This document shows, in pieces, positions 51,559 through 59,568 of a stretch of 64,000 nucleotides of DNA. The stretch is from the NCBI RefSeq assembly GCF_963666195.1, contig NZ_OY762653.1, positions 1,240,001 to 1,304,000 of the forward strand, given 5' to 3'. The notes below the pieces were generated by a model. That model was not told where the DNA came from. It did no database searches and saw only the letters and a list, made by a program, of their open reading frames with translations. The first letter of the stretch is position 1; every line of letters begins with the position of its first letter. This DNA comes from Trichococcus shcherbakoviae. GTDB lineage: Bacteria; Bacillota; Bacilli; Lactobacillales; Aerococcaceae. The translations under genes and the position numbers were made by a program.

Positions 51559-52305
51559 ATGATTGACAACAGCACTCTAGCAGAATTACAGAACGGTTAT
51601 CGATTTGATCAGCATGCTAAAAGCTACGCCTGCTTATTTTGCCGCCAAACCTACCAACAGGGCATTATCTACCCTATGGGAGAGGTGCTTTATGAAGCGG
51701 AAAAGGCTATGCTCCTACACATACAGCAATCGCATGGGTCCGTTTTCGAAACACTGATTCAATTAGACAAAAAATATACAGGATTATCTGACATTCAAAG
51801 GGAAATGCTGCAGCTATTCCATAAAGGGCTGTCCGACAAGGAAATATTGGAGCGGTCTTCATCGGGAAGTATCTCGACCATCCGGCAACATCGATTCAAG
51901 CTGAAGGAAAAGGAAAGGCAGGCAAAAATTTTTCTTGCTCTGATGGCCAACCTGGACAGCGGCAGAGTACCCATGAAAGATAGCCCTATTCACAAGGAGG
52001 AAATAATAGTGGATTCACGCTATGGCATTAAAGAAAATGAACGGGAAAAAGTACTGCAAACCTATTTTAAAAACGGATTAGATGGGGCAGTGGATATTTT
52101 TCCAAGCAAGGAAAAACGCAAAATTATGGTGCTGCAGCATATTTTGAAGCGTTTTGATCAAACTAAGAAATATTCTGAGAAGGAAGTCAACGACATCATT
52201 AAAACGGCTCACGATGATTATGTGACCGTGCGTCGCTATTTTATCGAATATGGATTTATGGATCGTAATAGCGATGGCTCGCAGTACTGGGTTATCACTG
52301 ATTAA
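51559..52305 (+). CDS. DUF2087 domain transcriptional regulator
   Basis: 248 residues from ATG at 51559 (GGGAGGAGGATGG upstream). The N-terminal part has a CxxC pair (YACLFCRQTYQQG) and a His (LHIQQSHGS), possibly a zinc site; the middle (DIQREMLQLFHKGLSDKEIL then STIRQHRFKLKEKERQAK) resembles a LuxR-type helix-turn-helix; the C-terminal DUF2087 domain starts near 170 (KVLQTYFKNGLDGAVDIFPSKEKRK) and ends YFIEYGFMDRNSDGSQYW. Such proteins are predicted regulators with unknown ligands. It has its own promoter and terminator. Confidence 0.88.
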   Translation: MIDNSTLAELQNGYRFDQHAKSYACLFCRQTYQQGIIYPMGEVLYEAEKAMLLHIQQSHGSVFETLIQLDKKYTGLSDIQREMLQLFHKGLSDKEILERSSSGSISTIRQHRFKLKEKERQAKIFLALMANLDSGRVPMKDSPIHKEEIIVDSRYGIKENEREKVLQTYFKNGLDGAVDIFPSKEKRKIMVLQHILKRFDQTKKYSEKEVNDIIKTAHDDYVTVRRYFIEYGFMDRNSDGSQYWVITD

Positions 52306-52338
52306 CGTTTTTTCAATAGCTGTTGAATAAAACGGTCA

Positions 52339-52393
52339 AAAGAAATCAACTTTTCTTCGGTTCTTTTTTTGAAGAAAAGTTGATTTCTTCTTT
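52339..52393 (+). terminator. Terminator of the DUF2087 gene
   Basis: A 19-bp stem (AAGAAATCAACTTTTCTTC with its complement) around a T-rich loop, followed by TTCTTTG. Confidence 0.9.
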
Positions 52394-52431
52394 GTATTTG
52401 ATGAACTTTATTTTTTATCCTACATATTAAT

Positions 52432-52466
52432 AAAAGAGCCATCACCTTCAATAGGTGCTGACTCTT
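52432..52466 (-). terminator. Terminator of the metQ-luxS operon
   Basis: AGAGTCAGCACC / GGTGATGGCTCT stem on the minus strand followed by TTTTATTA, 72 bp after the last gene. Confidence 0.75.
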
Positions 52467-52537
52467 GAATGGAAAAAAATTAGCTTTTCCCGATGTTATT
52501 CTGTAAAAAGAAGAAAAACACTAACATTTTATGAATG

Positions 52538-53413
52538 CTATTCTTCCAAATAAGAAATTTCTTTTTGGACGGCTACTTTAGTGCCGCCAAACTCCTCCGC
52601 GATATAATCCTGTACTTCTTCACTGTGGTACAGCTCAGCCAATTTCAAAATATCAGAATCATCAGCATTTTCTTTTTGCGTCACCAGAATATTGATGTTG
52701 TTTTTGGTGTCCTCGCTGACTTCCTCGTAATATAATGAATCTTCCAATACGTTCAATCCGCCTTCGAGAGCAACGGAATTACTGATTAAAGCAAGATCGA
52801 CATCCGCCAAAACACGTGGTCCGGTGGTGTCATCAATTTCCACAAACTCAAGATTTTTCGGATTTCCCACAATATCAGCGGTGGTCCCCAAAGCGTCAAA
52901 GTCATCCGTCAGCGTCAGCAAACCGGCTGCCTGCAATAACAATAGCCCCCGCGAGGCATTTGAAGGGTTGTCCGCAATGGCAACAACGGCTCCATCAGGA
53001 ATTTCTTCAAGAGTCGTGTGTTTTTCAGAATAGACGCCCATCGGTTCGAGATAAGTAGTCGCAAATGCCGTTAATTCTGCTCCTGTTTGCTCGTTAAAGG
53101 ATTGCAGATAAGCCCATGATTGGAAGGCATTCACATCCACTTCCTCATCGACAGTTGCCGTGTTCAGTTGAGGACCTCCATCAATGTCCTTTACCTCAAG
53201 CGTTAGCCCTGCTTTTTGAGCGGCTTCAGACTCTGCGATGTATTCCCATATCTGTGCATCCGATGACTGCGACCCGATCGTGATTACCTTGGATCCAGAT
53301 GCAGCAGCCTCCTCTGTTGAGGATCCCGTGGCGGAATCCGCCGTGCTGCCGCATCCCGCCAATAATGTCAACAGCGACGCTGCCGTCAGTAAACTTTTCC
53401 ATTTATTATTCAA
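52538..53413 (-). CDS. NlpA/MetQ-family lipoprotein, copy 2
   Basis: 291 residues from TTG at 53413, preceded by AAGGAGA; the much longer open frame runs back through the SDR gene and is an artefact. Lipobox LLTLLAGCGS. The NlpA domain shows VITIGSQSSDAQIWEYIAES, VDVNAFQSWAYLQSFNEQTG and VVAIADNPSNASRGLLLLQ. Family members bind D/L-methionine or related compounds for MetNI importers. No ATPase or permease gene is adjacent. It is the last gene of an operon with luxS and a dehydrogenase, 20 bp after the SDR gene, and is only distantly similar to copy 1 at 54815. Confidence 0.88.
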   Translation of the reverse strand: MNNKWKSLLTAASLLTLLAGCGSTADSATGSSTEEAAASGSKVITIGSQSSDAQIWEYIAESEAAQKAGLTLEVKDIDGGPQLNTATVDEEVDVNAFQSWAYLQSFNEQTGAELTAFATTYLEPMGVYSEKHTTLEEIPDGAVVAIADNPSNASRGLLLLQAAGLLTLTDDFDALGTTADIVGNPKNLEFVEIDDTTGPRVLADVDLALISNSVALEGGLNVLEDSLYYEEVSEDTKNNINILVTQKENADDSDILKLAELYHSEEVQDYIAEEFGGTKVAVQKEISYLEE

Positions 53414-53433
53414 ATATATCTCTCCTTTTCTTT

Positions 53434-54204
53434 TCAATTCATCGTCATGCCGCCTGTAACGTTGATAGCCTGGCCGGTCATATAGCTGGCTAAGGGACTC
53501 GCAAGGAACAAAACGACATTCGCTACATCTTCTGGCTGTGCTGTACGCCCTAGCGGTACTTGCGAGCAATCTTCAGCATATATTTCATCGGCAGTCATAC
53601 CCCTGATCAATCCACCTTTGACCCTTTCACGGTGCTTCATATCCGTTTCCACGATTCCCGGGCAGACGGCATTCACAAGGATTTTGTCTCTCGCCAATTC
53701 TTTAGCCATGGTTTTCGTTAATCCAAGGACAGCATGTTTTGAAGCCACGTAGGCACCCATTGCCGTGTAGCCATTTTTGCCCGCTTGGGAAGAAATTTGA
53801 ATGATGCGGCCGCCTTTTTTAGCTTCCTGCATGATTTTCCCAACTCGTCTGGAAGTGAGGAATACCCCTTTTGCGTTGACCGCCATCACCTTCTCCCAAT
53901 CGGAAACAGAGCTGTTCACAACATAATCCATCGTGGAAGTTCCGGCGCAGTTCACTAAAATATCCACAGTTGAAAAGTGTTCCAGACTATTCTTGATCCA
54001 ACGATCGACAGAATTCTCATCCGCTACATCCAATTGCGCAACGGCCAAACTATTAGACACAATTTCAAATTCCTTTTCGTTCCCCAAATCGCCCGAAACG
54101 ACGGTAGCACCGGCTTCCAGAAAGCGCCTGACGATTCCTTCTCCTATTCCGGTTTTCCCTCCCGTAACCAAAGCCACTTTTCCTGACAGATCTATCGAAA
54201 TCAC
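53434..54204 (-). CDS. Short-chain dehydrogenase/reductase
   Basis: 256 residues, classical SDR. NAD(P)-binding TGGKTGIGEGIVRRF, NCAGT, catalytic Ser in IIQISSQAG and YVASK; the C-terminus ASPLASYMTGQAINVTGGMT is typical. The Asp in SGDLGNE at the end of strand 2 suggests NAD(H) preference. It oxidises or reduces a hydroxyl/keto group on a small substrate that I cannot name. Located between luxS and metQ copy 2, it may act on a product of the LuxS branch or a transported sulfur compound. GGAGGATT precedes ATG at 54204. Confidence 0.88.
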   Translation of the reverse strand: MISIDLSGKVALVTGGKTGIGEGIVRRFLEAGATVVSGDLGNEKEFEIVSNSLAVAQLDVADENSVDRWIKNSLEHFSTVDILVNCAGTSTMDYVVNSSVSDWEKVMAVNAKGVFLTSRRVGKIMQEAKKGGRIIQISSQAGKNGYTAMGAYVASKHAVLGLTKTMAKELARDKILVNAVCPGIVETDMKHRERVKGGLIRGMTADEIYAEDCSQVPLGRTAQPEDVANVVLFLASPLASYMTGQAINVTGGMTMN

Positions 54205-54246
54205 GCAGAATCCTCCTCAAGATGCATTCAATCTCTAAACATTTCT

Positions 54247-54732
54247 TTACTGCTGTAAAGCAAACTCTGAGATCCCTTTTCGCTCAAATGGGTCGCGGCT
54301 GATACCTTTCTCCAAGACGATTTTCGCATATTCTTTCGCGGAAAATAACGAGTGGTCTTTATAATTTCCACAAGAGATAGGGGAAACTGCCGGCACATCC
54401 TCTGTTTCCAGGACGCGTTGCAAAGTTTTCTCTAACGCTGCCGCTACTTTTTCAGTTTCATGCTCATCCCAAAGGATCATGTAAAATCCGGTGCGACAGC
54501 CCATCGGTGAAATATCAATAATGCCTTCAAGTTCATCGCGCAAGTACGTTGCCAATAAGTGTTCTAACGTATGCAATGCAGCAGTCGGTAACGCATCTTC
54601 ATTTGGTTGCAAGAAGCGTAAATCATATTTTTGTACTGTGCTGCCCTTCTCGTTATGCTCAACCCCTGCCGCTCTTACATAAGGCGCCTTCACCAAATTG
54701 TGGTCCAATTCAAAACTTTCTACTTTTGCCAT
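54247..54732 (-). CDS. luxS: S-ribosylhomocysteine lyase
   Basis: 161 residues, the standard LuxS length. It cleaves S-ribosylhomocysteine to homocysteine and DPD, the autoinducer-2 precursor, as part of SAM recycling. Metal ligands and catalytic residues are in [16 protein letters not shown] (HxxxH with Glu between) and the Cys of [11 protein letters not shown]; the other Cys nucleophile is in [15 protein letters not shown] precedes ATG at 54732. It is the second gene of metQ1-luxS-SDR-metQ2. The homocysteine it yields would be the substrate of MetE. Confidence 0.96.
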   Translation of the reverse strand: MAKVESFELDHNLVKAPYVRAAGVEHNEKGSTVQKYDLRFLQPNEDALPTAALHTLEHLLATYLRDELEGIIDISPMGCRTGFYMILWDEHETEKVAAALEKTLQRVLETEDVPAVSPISCGNYKDHSLFSAKEYAKIVLEKGISRDPFERKGISEFALQQ

Positions 54733-54814
54733 TTTCTATTTCCTCCTAGTAGTTTATGTTTAGTCTCGCTATGCTTTACATTCTGGAAGTCTTAAATTTT
54801 CAAAATATATAGCT

Positions 54815-55675
54815 TTATTTCAATTCATCTGGAATGAACCAATAGTTATCTGTATTGACCTCATTCAAATGCGCTTTGAATTCATCTGAGCGATAAGCTT
54901 CAACAATAGCTTCTGCCCAATCAGTTTCTTCGTTACCGCTGTCCACAATGGCATGCAGAACCAACTGCGGCAAAATGTCTTCATTCAATAGGCTGTCATT
55001 TGAACTCAATCCAGCTGCATATAAAATACTGCCAGGAATTACCCCATAACTTACATCCGATAATGATCTTGGGATTTGTGCCGAACTCATCTCAACTATT
55101 TCTAGATTATATGGATTTTCAATGATGTTATCTTTAGTGGAAGCCATTGGTTCAATACTCTCATCAAGCTTGATCCAGCCTGCCTTTTGCAGAACCAAGA
55201 GCGCTCTCGCCGTGTTGGAGGCATCATCCGGAATAGCGATTATATCTCCATCTACAACCTCATCAATTGAGCCTTTCGTGGCAGAATGTATCCCTGTCGG
55301 AACAGTAGGTATTGGTGTGATTGCAACCAATTCAGCATTCGCCTCTTTATTGAAGTTATTCATGTATGCCAAATGCTGGTCGACATTCACATCGATAGCC
55401 CCTTCTTGCAACGCGACATCTACTTGGCGCACCTCCGTAAATACCGTTTCTGTTACTGTGTATCCTTGATCTTCCAAAATAGGTACAATACCATCCATGA
55501 ACAATTCACTATAAGGACCAGGTGAGGTTCCAATAGTAATATCTTCTTTTGTTTCCTCGGATTCCGTCTGCGCTGCTGAACTGTTGTCATCAGTTGCAAC
55601 GCCCGTATTCCCGCATCCAGCTAAAGTCAATAAACTTACCATTGAAAGTGCCATAAGTGTTCGCTTTTTTATCAT
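54815..55675 (-). CDS. NlpA/MetQ-family lipoprotein, copy 1
   Basis: 286 residues. Signal with lipobox LLTLAGCG. NlpA domain: DITIGTSPGPYSELFMDGIV, DVNVDQHLAYMNNFNKEAN, IIAIPDDASNTARALLVLQ and LVLHAIVDSGNEET near the end. It binds methionine or a related amino acid outside the membrane. GGAGGGA precedes ATG at 55675. First gene of the operon with luxS, SDR and copy 2. The matching MetN/MetP transporter genes are not in the window, so it must use a distant transporter, or the binding protein serves another role. Confidence 0.9.
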   Translation of the reverse strand: MIKKRTLMALSMVSLLTLAGCGNTGVATDDNSSAAQTESEETKEDITIGTSPGPYSELFMDGIVPILEDQGYTVTETVFTEVRQVDVALQEGAIDVNVDQHLAYMNNFNKEANAELVAITPIPTVPTGIHSATKGSIDEVVDGDIIAIPDDASNTARALLVLQKAGWIKLDESIEPMASTKDNIIENPYNLEIVEMSSAQIPRSLSDVSYGVIPGSILYAAGLSSNDSLLNEDILPQLVLHAIVDSGNEETDWAEAIVEAYRSDEFKAHLNEVNTDNYWFIPDELK

Positions 55676-55864
55676 CTATATCCCTCCAACATTTTCTGTG
55701 TTCCAAAAAATTATCTCATTGTTGCTAAAACATAGTTTAACACCCAAGATACATCATCGGATAATATCTAAAACCGAACACGTTTGATAGCAAAATTCGC
55801 ATGCTGAATATGCAAAGCAGGAATTTATTCGGTGCCTGTTGACCATCTTCTCTGTACAACAACA

Positions 55865-55990
55865 CTTTAATCATCAACTCCGGGAGTAAGCGCTCCATTG
55901 GTGTTGCCTTACTGTTTTAGGCCGTTTGCTCCGACCACATCGGCTTGTCCGGAGAACAGTGAAGGCCGCCTCTTTTCGAGACGACCTGAC
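55865..55990 (-). repeat. CTCCG-type multi-stem intergenic element
   Basis: On the minus strand GGCCTTCACTGTT pairs with AACAGTAAGGC around CTCCGGACAAGCCG...CGGAGC, and GTCGTCTC/GAGGCGGC forms a side stem. The 347-bp gap 55676-56022 otherwise holds only the metQ1 promoter side; no gene is evident. It may end PII transcription. Similar CTCCG stems occur at 3434-3562. Confidence 0.35.
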
Positions 55991-56022
55991 TTTGAAAGCT
56001 TTATTCTTTTATGGCACTTCAA

Positions 56023-56400
56023 TCAGGAAGTCGCACGCAGTAATTCTGCATCGCCATTGTACGCCAATGCTTTTGCGCCTTCTTCGCCGGTGCTCACGCG
56101 GATGACATTTTCAATATCATAGATAAATATTTTCCCGTCGCCGATATTCCCTGTATAAAAAGCTTTTCTGGCAGCTTCAATCACTTTTTGGAGCGGCACT
56201 TTGCTGATCACGACTTCCACCCGGTCTTTAGGCAGCTGATCCGCATCGGTTTCTACGCCGCGATAATAAGTTGTATGCCCTTTTTGCACACCGTAACCGA
56301 ACACATTCACGACCGTCATGCCGGTGACGCCGATGCCATTCAAAGCTTTTTTCAGATGATCGAATTTGCTTTCATTGATCAAGATTTTCACTTTGGTCAT
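56023..56400 (-). CDS. PII-family nitrogen regulator
   Basis: 125 residues from ATG at 56400. PII fold with T-loop GYGVQKGHTTYYRGVETDADQLPK and the C-terminal signature TGNIGDGKIFIYDIENVIRVSTG. GlnK-type proteins bind ATP and 2-oxoglutarate and plug the Amt ammonium channel. The open frame extends 24 codons upstream into what was the amt 3' end, with only AAGGCGCAT as weak ribosome site, so the original arrangement may have been an Amt-PII fusion or tight overlap. Since amt is broken (56475-57693), this PII has lost its local partner. It is longer than GlnK by about 12 residues. Confidence 0.85.
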   Translation of the reverse strand: MTKVKILINESKFDHLKKALNGIGVTGMTVVNVFGYGVQKGHTTYYRGVETDADQLPKDRVEVVISKVPLQKVIEAARKAFYTGNIGDGKIFIYDIENVIRVSTGEEGAKALAYNGDAELLRATS

Positions 56401-56474
56401 TTTGTCAGTTTTATGCGCCTTGTTGCCCAGAGTTGCTGTCGCGTGACTTTCCACGACAACGGCTTCATCCATGG

Positions 56475-57693
56475 CGACTACTTCTGCACCAAACTGCTTT
56501 TCGGGGAAATGGATGGGCTGGCCGGAATGGCAACAGGTTCATGCGCACCAACTGCAAGACCTGCAGCGCTGACCGAACCATAAGCCGTTTCGCCGTGCAA
56601 GGAATGAATGACAAAAGAAACGACGGCTGAATAGGCAGTGACCGCAAGGATGCTGACGATTTCAGCTATCAGCAATCCAGCATTTCCGTCAACCAAGCCG
56701 CCTGTTATATCCGGATTGATTGTGGATGTCGCGAAAATCCCGGCTGAGATTCCACCCCAAATTCCGCCGACTCCATGACAGCCAAAAGCATCGAGTGCAT
56801 CATCATAGCCGAATCTTTTTTTCAATTCAGTGACAGCGAAGAAACACAGGATCCCACCGACGAACCCGATAAGCAGCGCTGAGAAGGGGCTGACATAACC
56901 GGCACTTTGCGTAATCGAGCCAAGCCCGGCGATGATTCCGCTGACCAAGCCTAATGCAGTCGGTCTTTTGTGCAGGACCCATTCGCACATGAGCCAGGTG
57001 AATCCCGCCGCAGCTCCGGATACAGTCGTTGTGATGAAGGCATTCATCGCAATGCCGTTCATGCTGAGCGCACTGCCAGCATTGAAGCCGAACCAGCCGA
57101 ACAGCAACAAGCCGGCACCAATCATCGTCATCGGGATGTTATGCGGTCGGACAGAGTCTTTGTTAGTTCTTTTTTCGAAAAAAATCGCAGCCACAAGTGC
57201 TGACATGAATAACCGTTCCGCCTGCGAAGTCGAGAACGCCCATTTCACGAATCCAACCGCCATTGCCCCATACCCAATGCGCAATCGGGTCATAGACCAA
57301 GGTTGACCAGAGCAACACGAAGGCAAGGTACGCCGGGAATTTCATTCTTTCCGCAACGCTTCCGGAAATGATTGCAAAAGCCAATTGGAACATCATGAAT
57401 AACTGATGTGGGATTGTCGGAGCATAATCTACAGGGGCGAAACCAACATTTTTAAGAAACGCAAATGAAAAGTCGCCGATGATTGAATTATCTCCTCCGA
57501 ATGACAAGGAATAACCTAAAAGTATCCATTATATAACCACAACTACAATAGCTGCATAACTATGCATGGATGTGCTCAGAACATTTTTTGCCCTGACCAT
57601 CCCTCCGTAAAATAAAGATAAAGCTGGGGTCATCAGCAAGACCATTACCGTTGCGAGGAACATGAAAGTCGTGTCCGCCATATTGATTTCCAT
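56475..57693 (-). pseudogene. amt: Ammonium transporter gene, decayed
   Basis: From ATG at 57693 the frame reads a normal Amt N-terminus (DTTFMFLATVMVLLMTPALS, FYGGMVRAKNVLSTSM) but stops at TAA 57529-57531, where the family continues (WILLGYSLSFGGDN follows directly). Near 57200 a short deletion shifts the frame between GGTVIHVS and SALVAAIFFEKRT. Near 56607 the segment between SAVVSFVI and HSLHGETAYG has lost the last helix and the usual RVxxxxExxGLD stretch. A further shift near 56520 separates the tail from PII. The core from 57190 to 56610 (GCHGVGGIWGGISAGIFATS) is well kept. No functional transporter can be made. Confidence 0.88.
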
Positions 57694-57799
57694 TTAATTG
57701 ATCTCCTTTGCTTGAATATTTCTGATTTGTTCTTGACTATGGAGCAAATTATATAGTCAAAAAAGAAGATAGTCATTCCGATACTCACAACTGATGGGA

Positions 57800-58005
57800 C
57801 TATATGTTACATACTGTTGGTATTTTCCGAAAATAAACGGCACCTTTCAGAAAAGCTTCTCCGCTTGCGGAACAGACACTATAACGATAGCTTTCTTACA
57901 CTGCATCCCCTTATTCGTGCGGTTTCTGCTTTGTGAACAAGCTCACATTGTTTGTCACTTACCGGCAGGAACAACAGGTCAAAAACCTTTTCATATCAAC
58001 CTTTA
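57800..58005 (-). pseudogene. Possible fossil of an Fnr/Crp-family regulator
   Basis: On the minus strand one frame gives MKRFLTCCSCR then stop; the next frame gives DKQCELVHKAETARIRG; a third gives KKAIVIVSVPQAEKLF. Cys-x-Cys near the start followed by an ELVxKAExxRIRxG helix-strand resembles the N-terminus of Fnr/Flp-type regulators, with frameshifts and stops. No DNA-binding domain remains. The presence of a perfect FNR box 230 bp away supports the reading, but it is tentative. The rest of the 608-bp gap 57694-58302 shows no gene. Confidence 0.3.
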
Positions 58006-58227
58006 TAGCTGATTCTATCAATAAAATGGGGAATTTCAGAAAAAGTGGGAATTTGCTGATCAGGTGATTTTGTCGAGCACCCCGTTTTGAGACTTTTCCC
58101 GAATAAATCACTTCGGCATGAGAGTAATTCTGCTCATGGACGTCAGCTTTTACGGAATTTAGGTTGAAACGGCGAAATAGTGCTGCCTGATCCCCCTACA
58201 AAAGCGGTGCTGAAATAATCGTTATTG

Positions 58228-58269
58228 TTGATTTAGATCAAGTCTATTTTTGTGAATCCATACTATAAT
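58228..58269 (+). promoter_or_regulatory. FNR box and promoter of the RIC-like gene
   Basis: TTGATTTAGATCAA (58228-58241) is a perfect match to TTGAT-N4-ATCAA. The -10 TATAAT is at 58264-58269, giving a start near 58276, so the box centre (58234.5) falls at about -41.5, the standard position for class II activation by Fnr. Confidence 0.8.
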
Positions 58270-58302
58270 AAAACCATCAAACTTCAGAAAGCAGGAGTCC
58301 GT

Positions 58303-58605
58303 ATGTCCAATCAATCAACCTTTAGCCAGGTAAAGGAAAGCATCTTTCCAACACTAGAGCAATATGTGCCGATCGTAGCCCGCGTCCACGGAGAAAATCA
58401 CCCGGAATTCCATGAGGTCCACAGGCTGTTCAACGCAATCATCGAGAAGACCCAAGCAGCCGGATCAGAAAAACTCGACTTGAACGAAGAATTCACCCAA
58501 TTGCGCGCCGTTTCGAATGACTACACCGTCCCGGATGATGTCTGCGAAAGTTACGAAGCCGTCTATCAGATGTTGGCGGAAGCGGACAAAGCCTACCAAG
58601 ATTAA
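58303..58605 (+). CDS. ScdA/YtfE (RIC)-like protein, short form
   Basis: 100 residues from ATG at 58303 (AGGAG upstream). VARVHGENHPEFHEVHRLFNAI and LRAVSNDYTVPDDVCESYEAVYQMLAEADK resemble parts of the iron-sulfur cluster repair proteins ScdA/YtfE, which carry a di-iron site in a four-helix bundle. The usual later HxHxE-containing helices are missing, so the protein may lack the complete iron site, or represents a short family found in lactic acid bacteria. An FNR box at -41.5 indicates induction without oxygen. It is a single gene; the hairpin at 58707 follows. Confidence 0.65.
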   Translation: MSNQSTFSQVKESIFPTLEQYVPIVARVHGENHPEFHEVHRLFNAIIEKTQAAGSEKLDLNEEFTQLRAVSNDYTVPDDVCESYEAVYQMLAEADKAYQD

Positions 58606-58706
58606 ATTGAAACTATAGCAAGCTGAACAACTCTAAAATCATTACTTTTCTATAGAAGCTGCTTCCCGATGTAACCAGTATAGTTTTAAATATCCATACT
58701 TTTTTC

Positions 58707-58743
58707 AAGGCAGCCTGATATCATATCCTAGGCTGTCTTATTT
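58707..58743 (+). terminator. Terminator of the RIC-like gene
   Basis: AAGGCAGCCT / AGGCTGTCTT stem with a 13-nt loop followed by ATTTG, about 100 bp after the stop codon. Confidence 0.65.
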
Positions 58744-58852
58744 GTGTTAAAATATTGATAATAAACCCAATCAGAAAATGATGTTTGAATTTTATTATCA
58801 CTTTAAATTCAAGAGCCTTCCCTATCCGTTTAGTAGAAATGAGGAGAATTTC

Positions 58853-59461
58853 ATGAAGAAAAAACTAGTACACGTATTTTTATGGATTGTTTCTGTCATA
58901 ATAGCTACAATAGTTGTTCCTCCCTTAATTGATGCCAGTCCCTTATTCGAAACCACAACGAACAAATCCTCCGAAACGGCTCTACTGCGGGAGCAATTGG
59001 TGGAAATGTCGGAATTGACAACATTGAAGTATGAGTACAGCAATGTGATCATCAGCCGGACAGACAAAAATTTTTCTTTTTTTGACCTGCCTGATTTCAA
59101 ATATGCAGAGGCCATCCGGCTCATTGAATATTCCGGCTATCTGAAGGCTGGGACCGATCTAGCAAAAATGGAACTAGACATTGATGAAGCATCCAATAAA
59201 GTGTCGGTCAAACTCTCAAAATCCCAAATTCTGGATAATGTCATCGAGACTGAACATATGACTGTCGAAGACGTCAAAGGAACTATCTTTTCTGACTACC
59301 CCACTCAGACCGTTATTGACGAAATCAACACCCATAAAAAACAACTTGAAGAAGAAAAAGTCAGTCAGGGGTTATTGGAAGAAGCAGACGCGAACGCTCA
59401 GTCATTTTTCACTTCCGTTTTGAACTCCCATGGCTATGAAGTGTACATCGAGTTCTACTGA
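58853..59461 (+). CDS. DUF4230 family membrane-anchored protein
   Basis: 202 residues from ATG at 58853 (GAGGAG upstream). An N-terminal membrane helix (LVHVFLWIVSVIIATIVVP) anchors an extracellular domain. LREQLVEMSELTTLKYEYSN, FKYAEAIRLIEYSGYLKAGTDLAK and ELDIDEASNKVSVKLSKSQILDN are characteristic of DUF4230. The function is unknown. Monocistronic, with a bidirectional terminator shared with allD. Confidence 0.85.
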   Translation: MKKKLVHVFLWIVSVIIATIVVPPLIDASPLFETTTNKSSETALLREQLVEMSELTTLKYEYSNVIISRTDKNFSFFDLPDFKYAEAIRLIEYSGYLKAGTDLAKMELDIDEASNKVSVKLSKSQILDNVIETEHMTVEDVKGTIFSDYPTQTVIDEINTHKKQLEEEKVSQGLLEEADANAQSFFTSVLNSHGYEVYIEFY

Positions 59462-59487
59462 ATAAAAATTCAATACTTAACACGAAA

Positions 59488-59534
59488 AAAATCGCATGAA
59501 ACGCAACAATCAAACGTTGCTTTCATGCGATTTA
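59488..59534. terminator. Bidirectional terminator between DUF4230 and allD
   Basis: AAATCGCATGAAA / TTTCATGCGATTT stem with inner GCAAC/GTTGC pairing and A/T runs on both sides, between converging genes. Confidence 0.88.
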
Positions 59535-59568
59535 TATTTGCGCAAAAATGTTATTTTATAAGCAAAAC

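Noticed and set aside
53414-53569. N-terminal extension of the metQ copy 2 frame
   Set aside because: It overlaps the SDR gene antisense-free but in another frame, lacks a ribosome site, and would place the lipoprotein signal in the middle; the TTG at 53413 after AAGGAGA fits.
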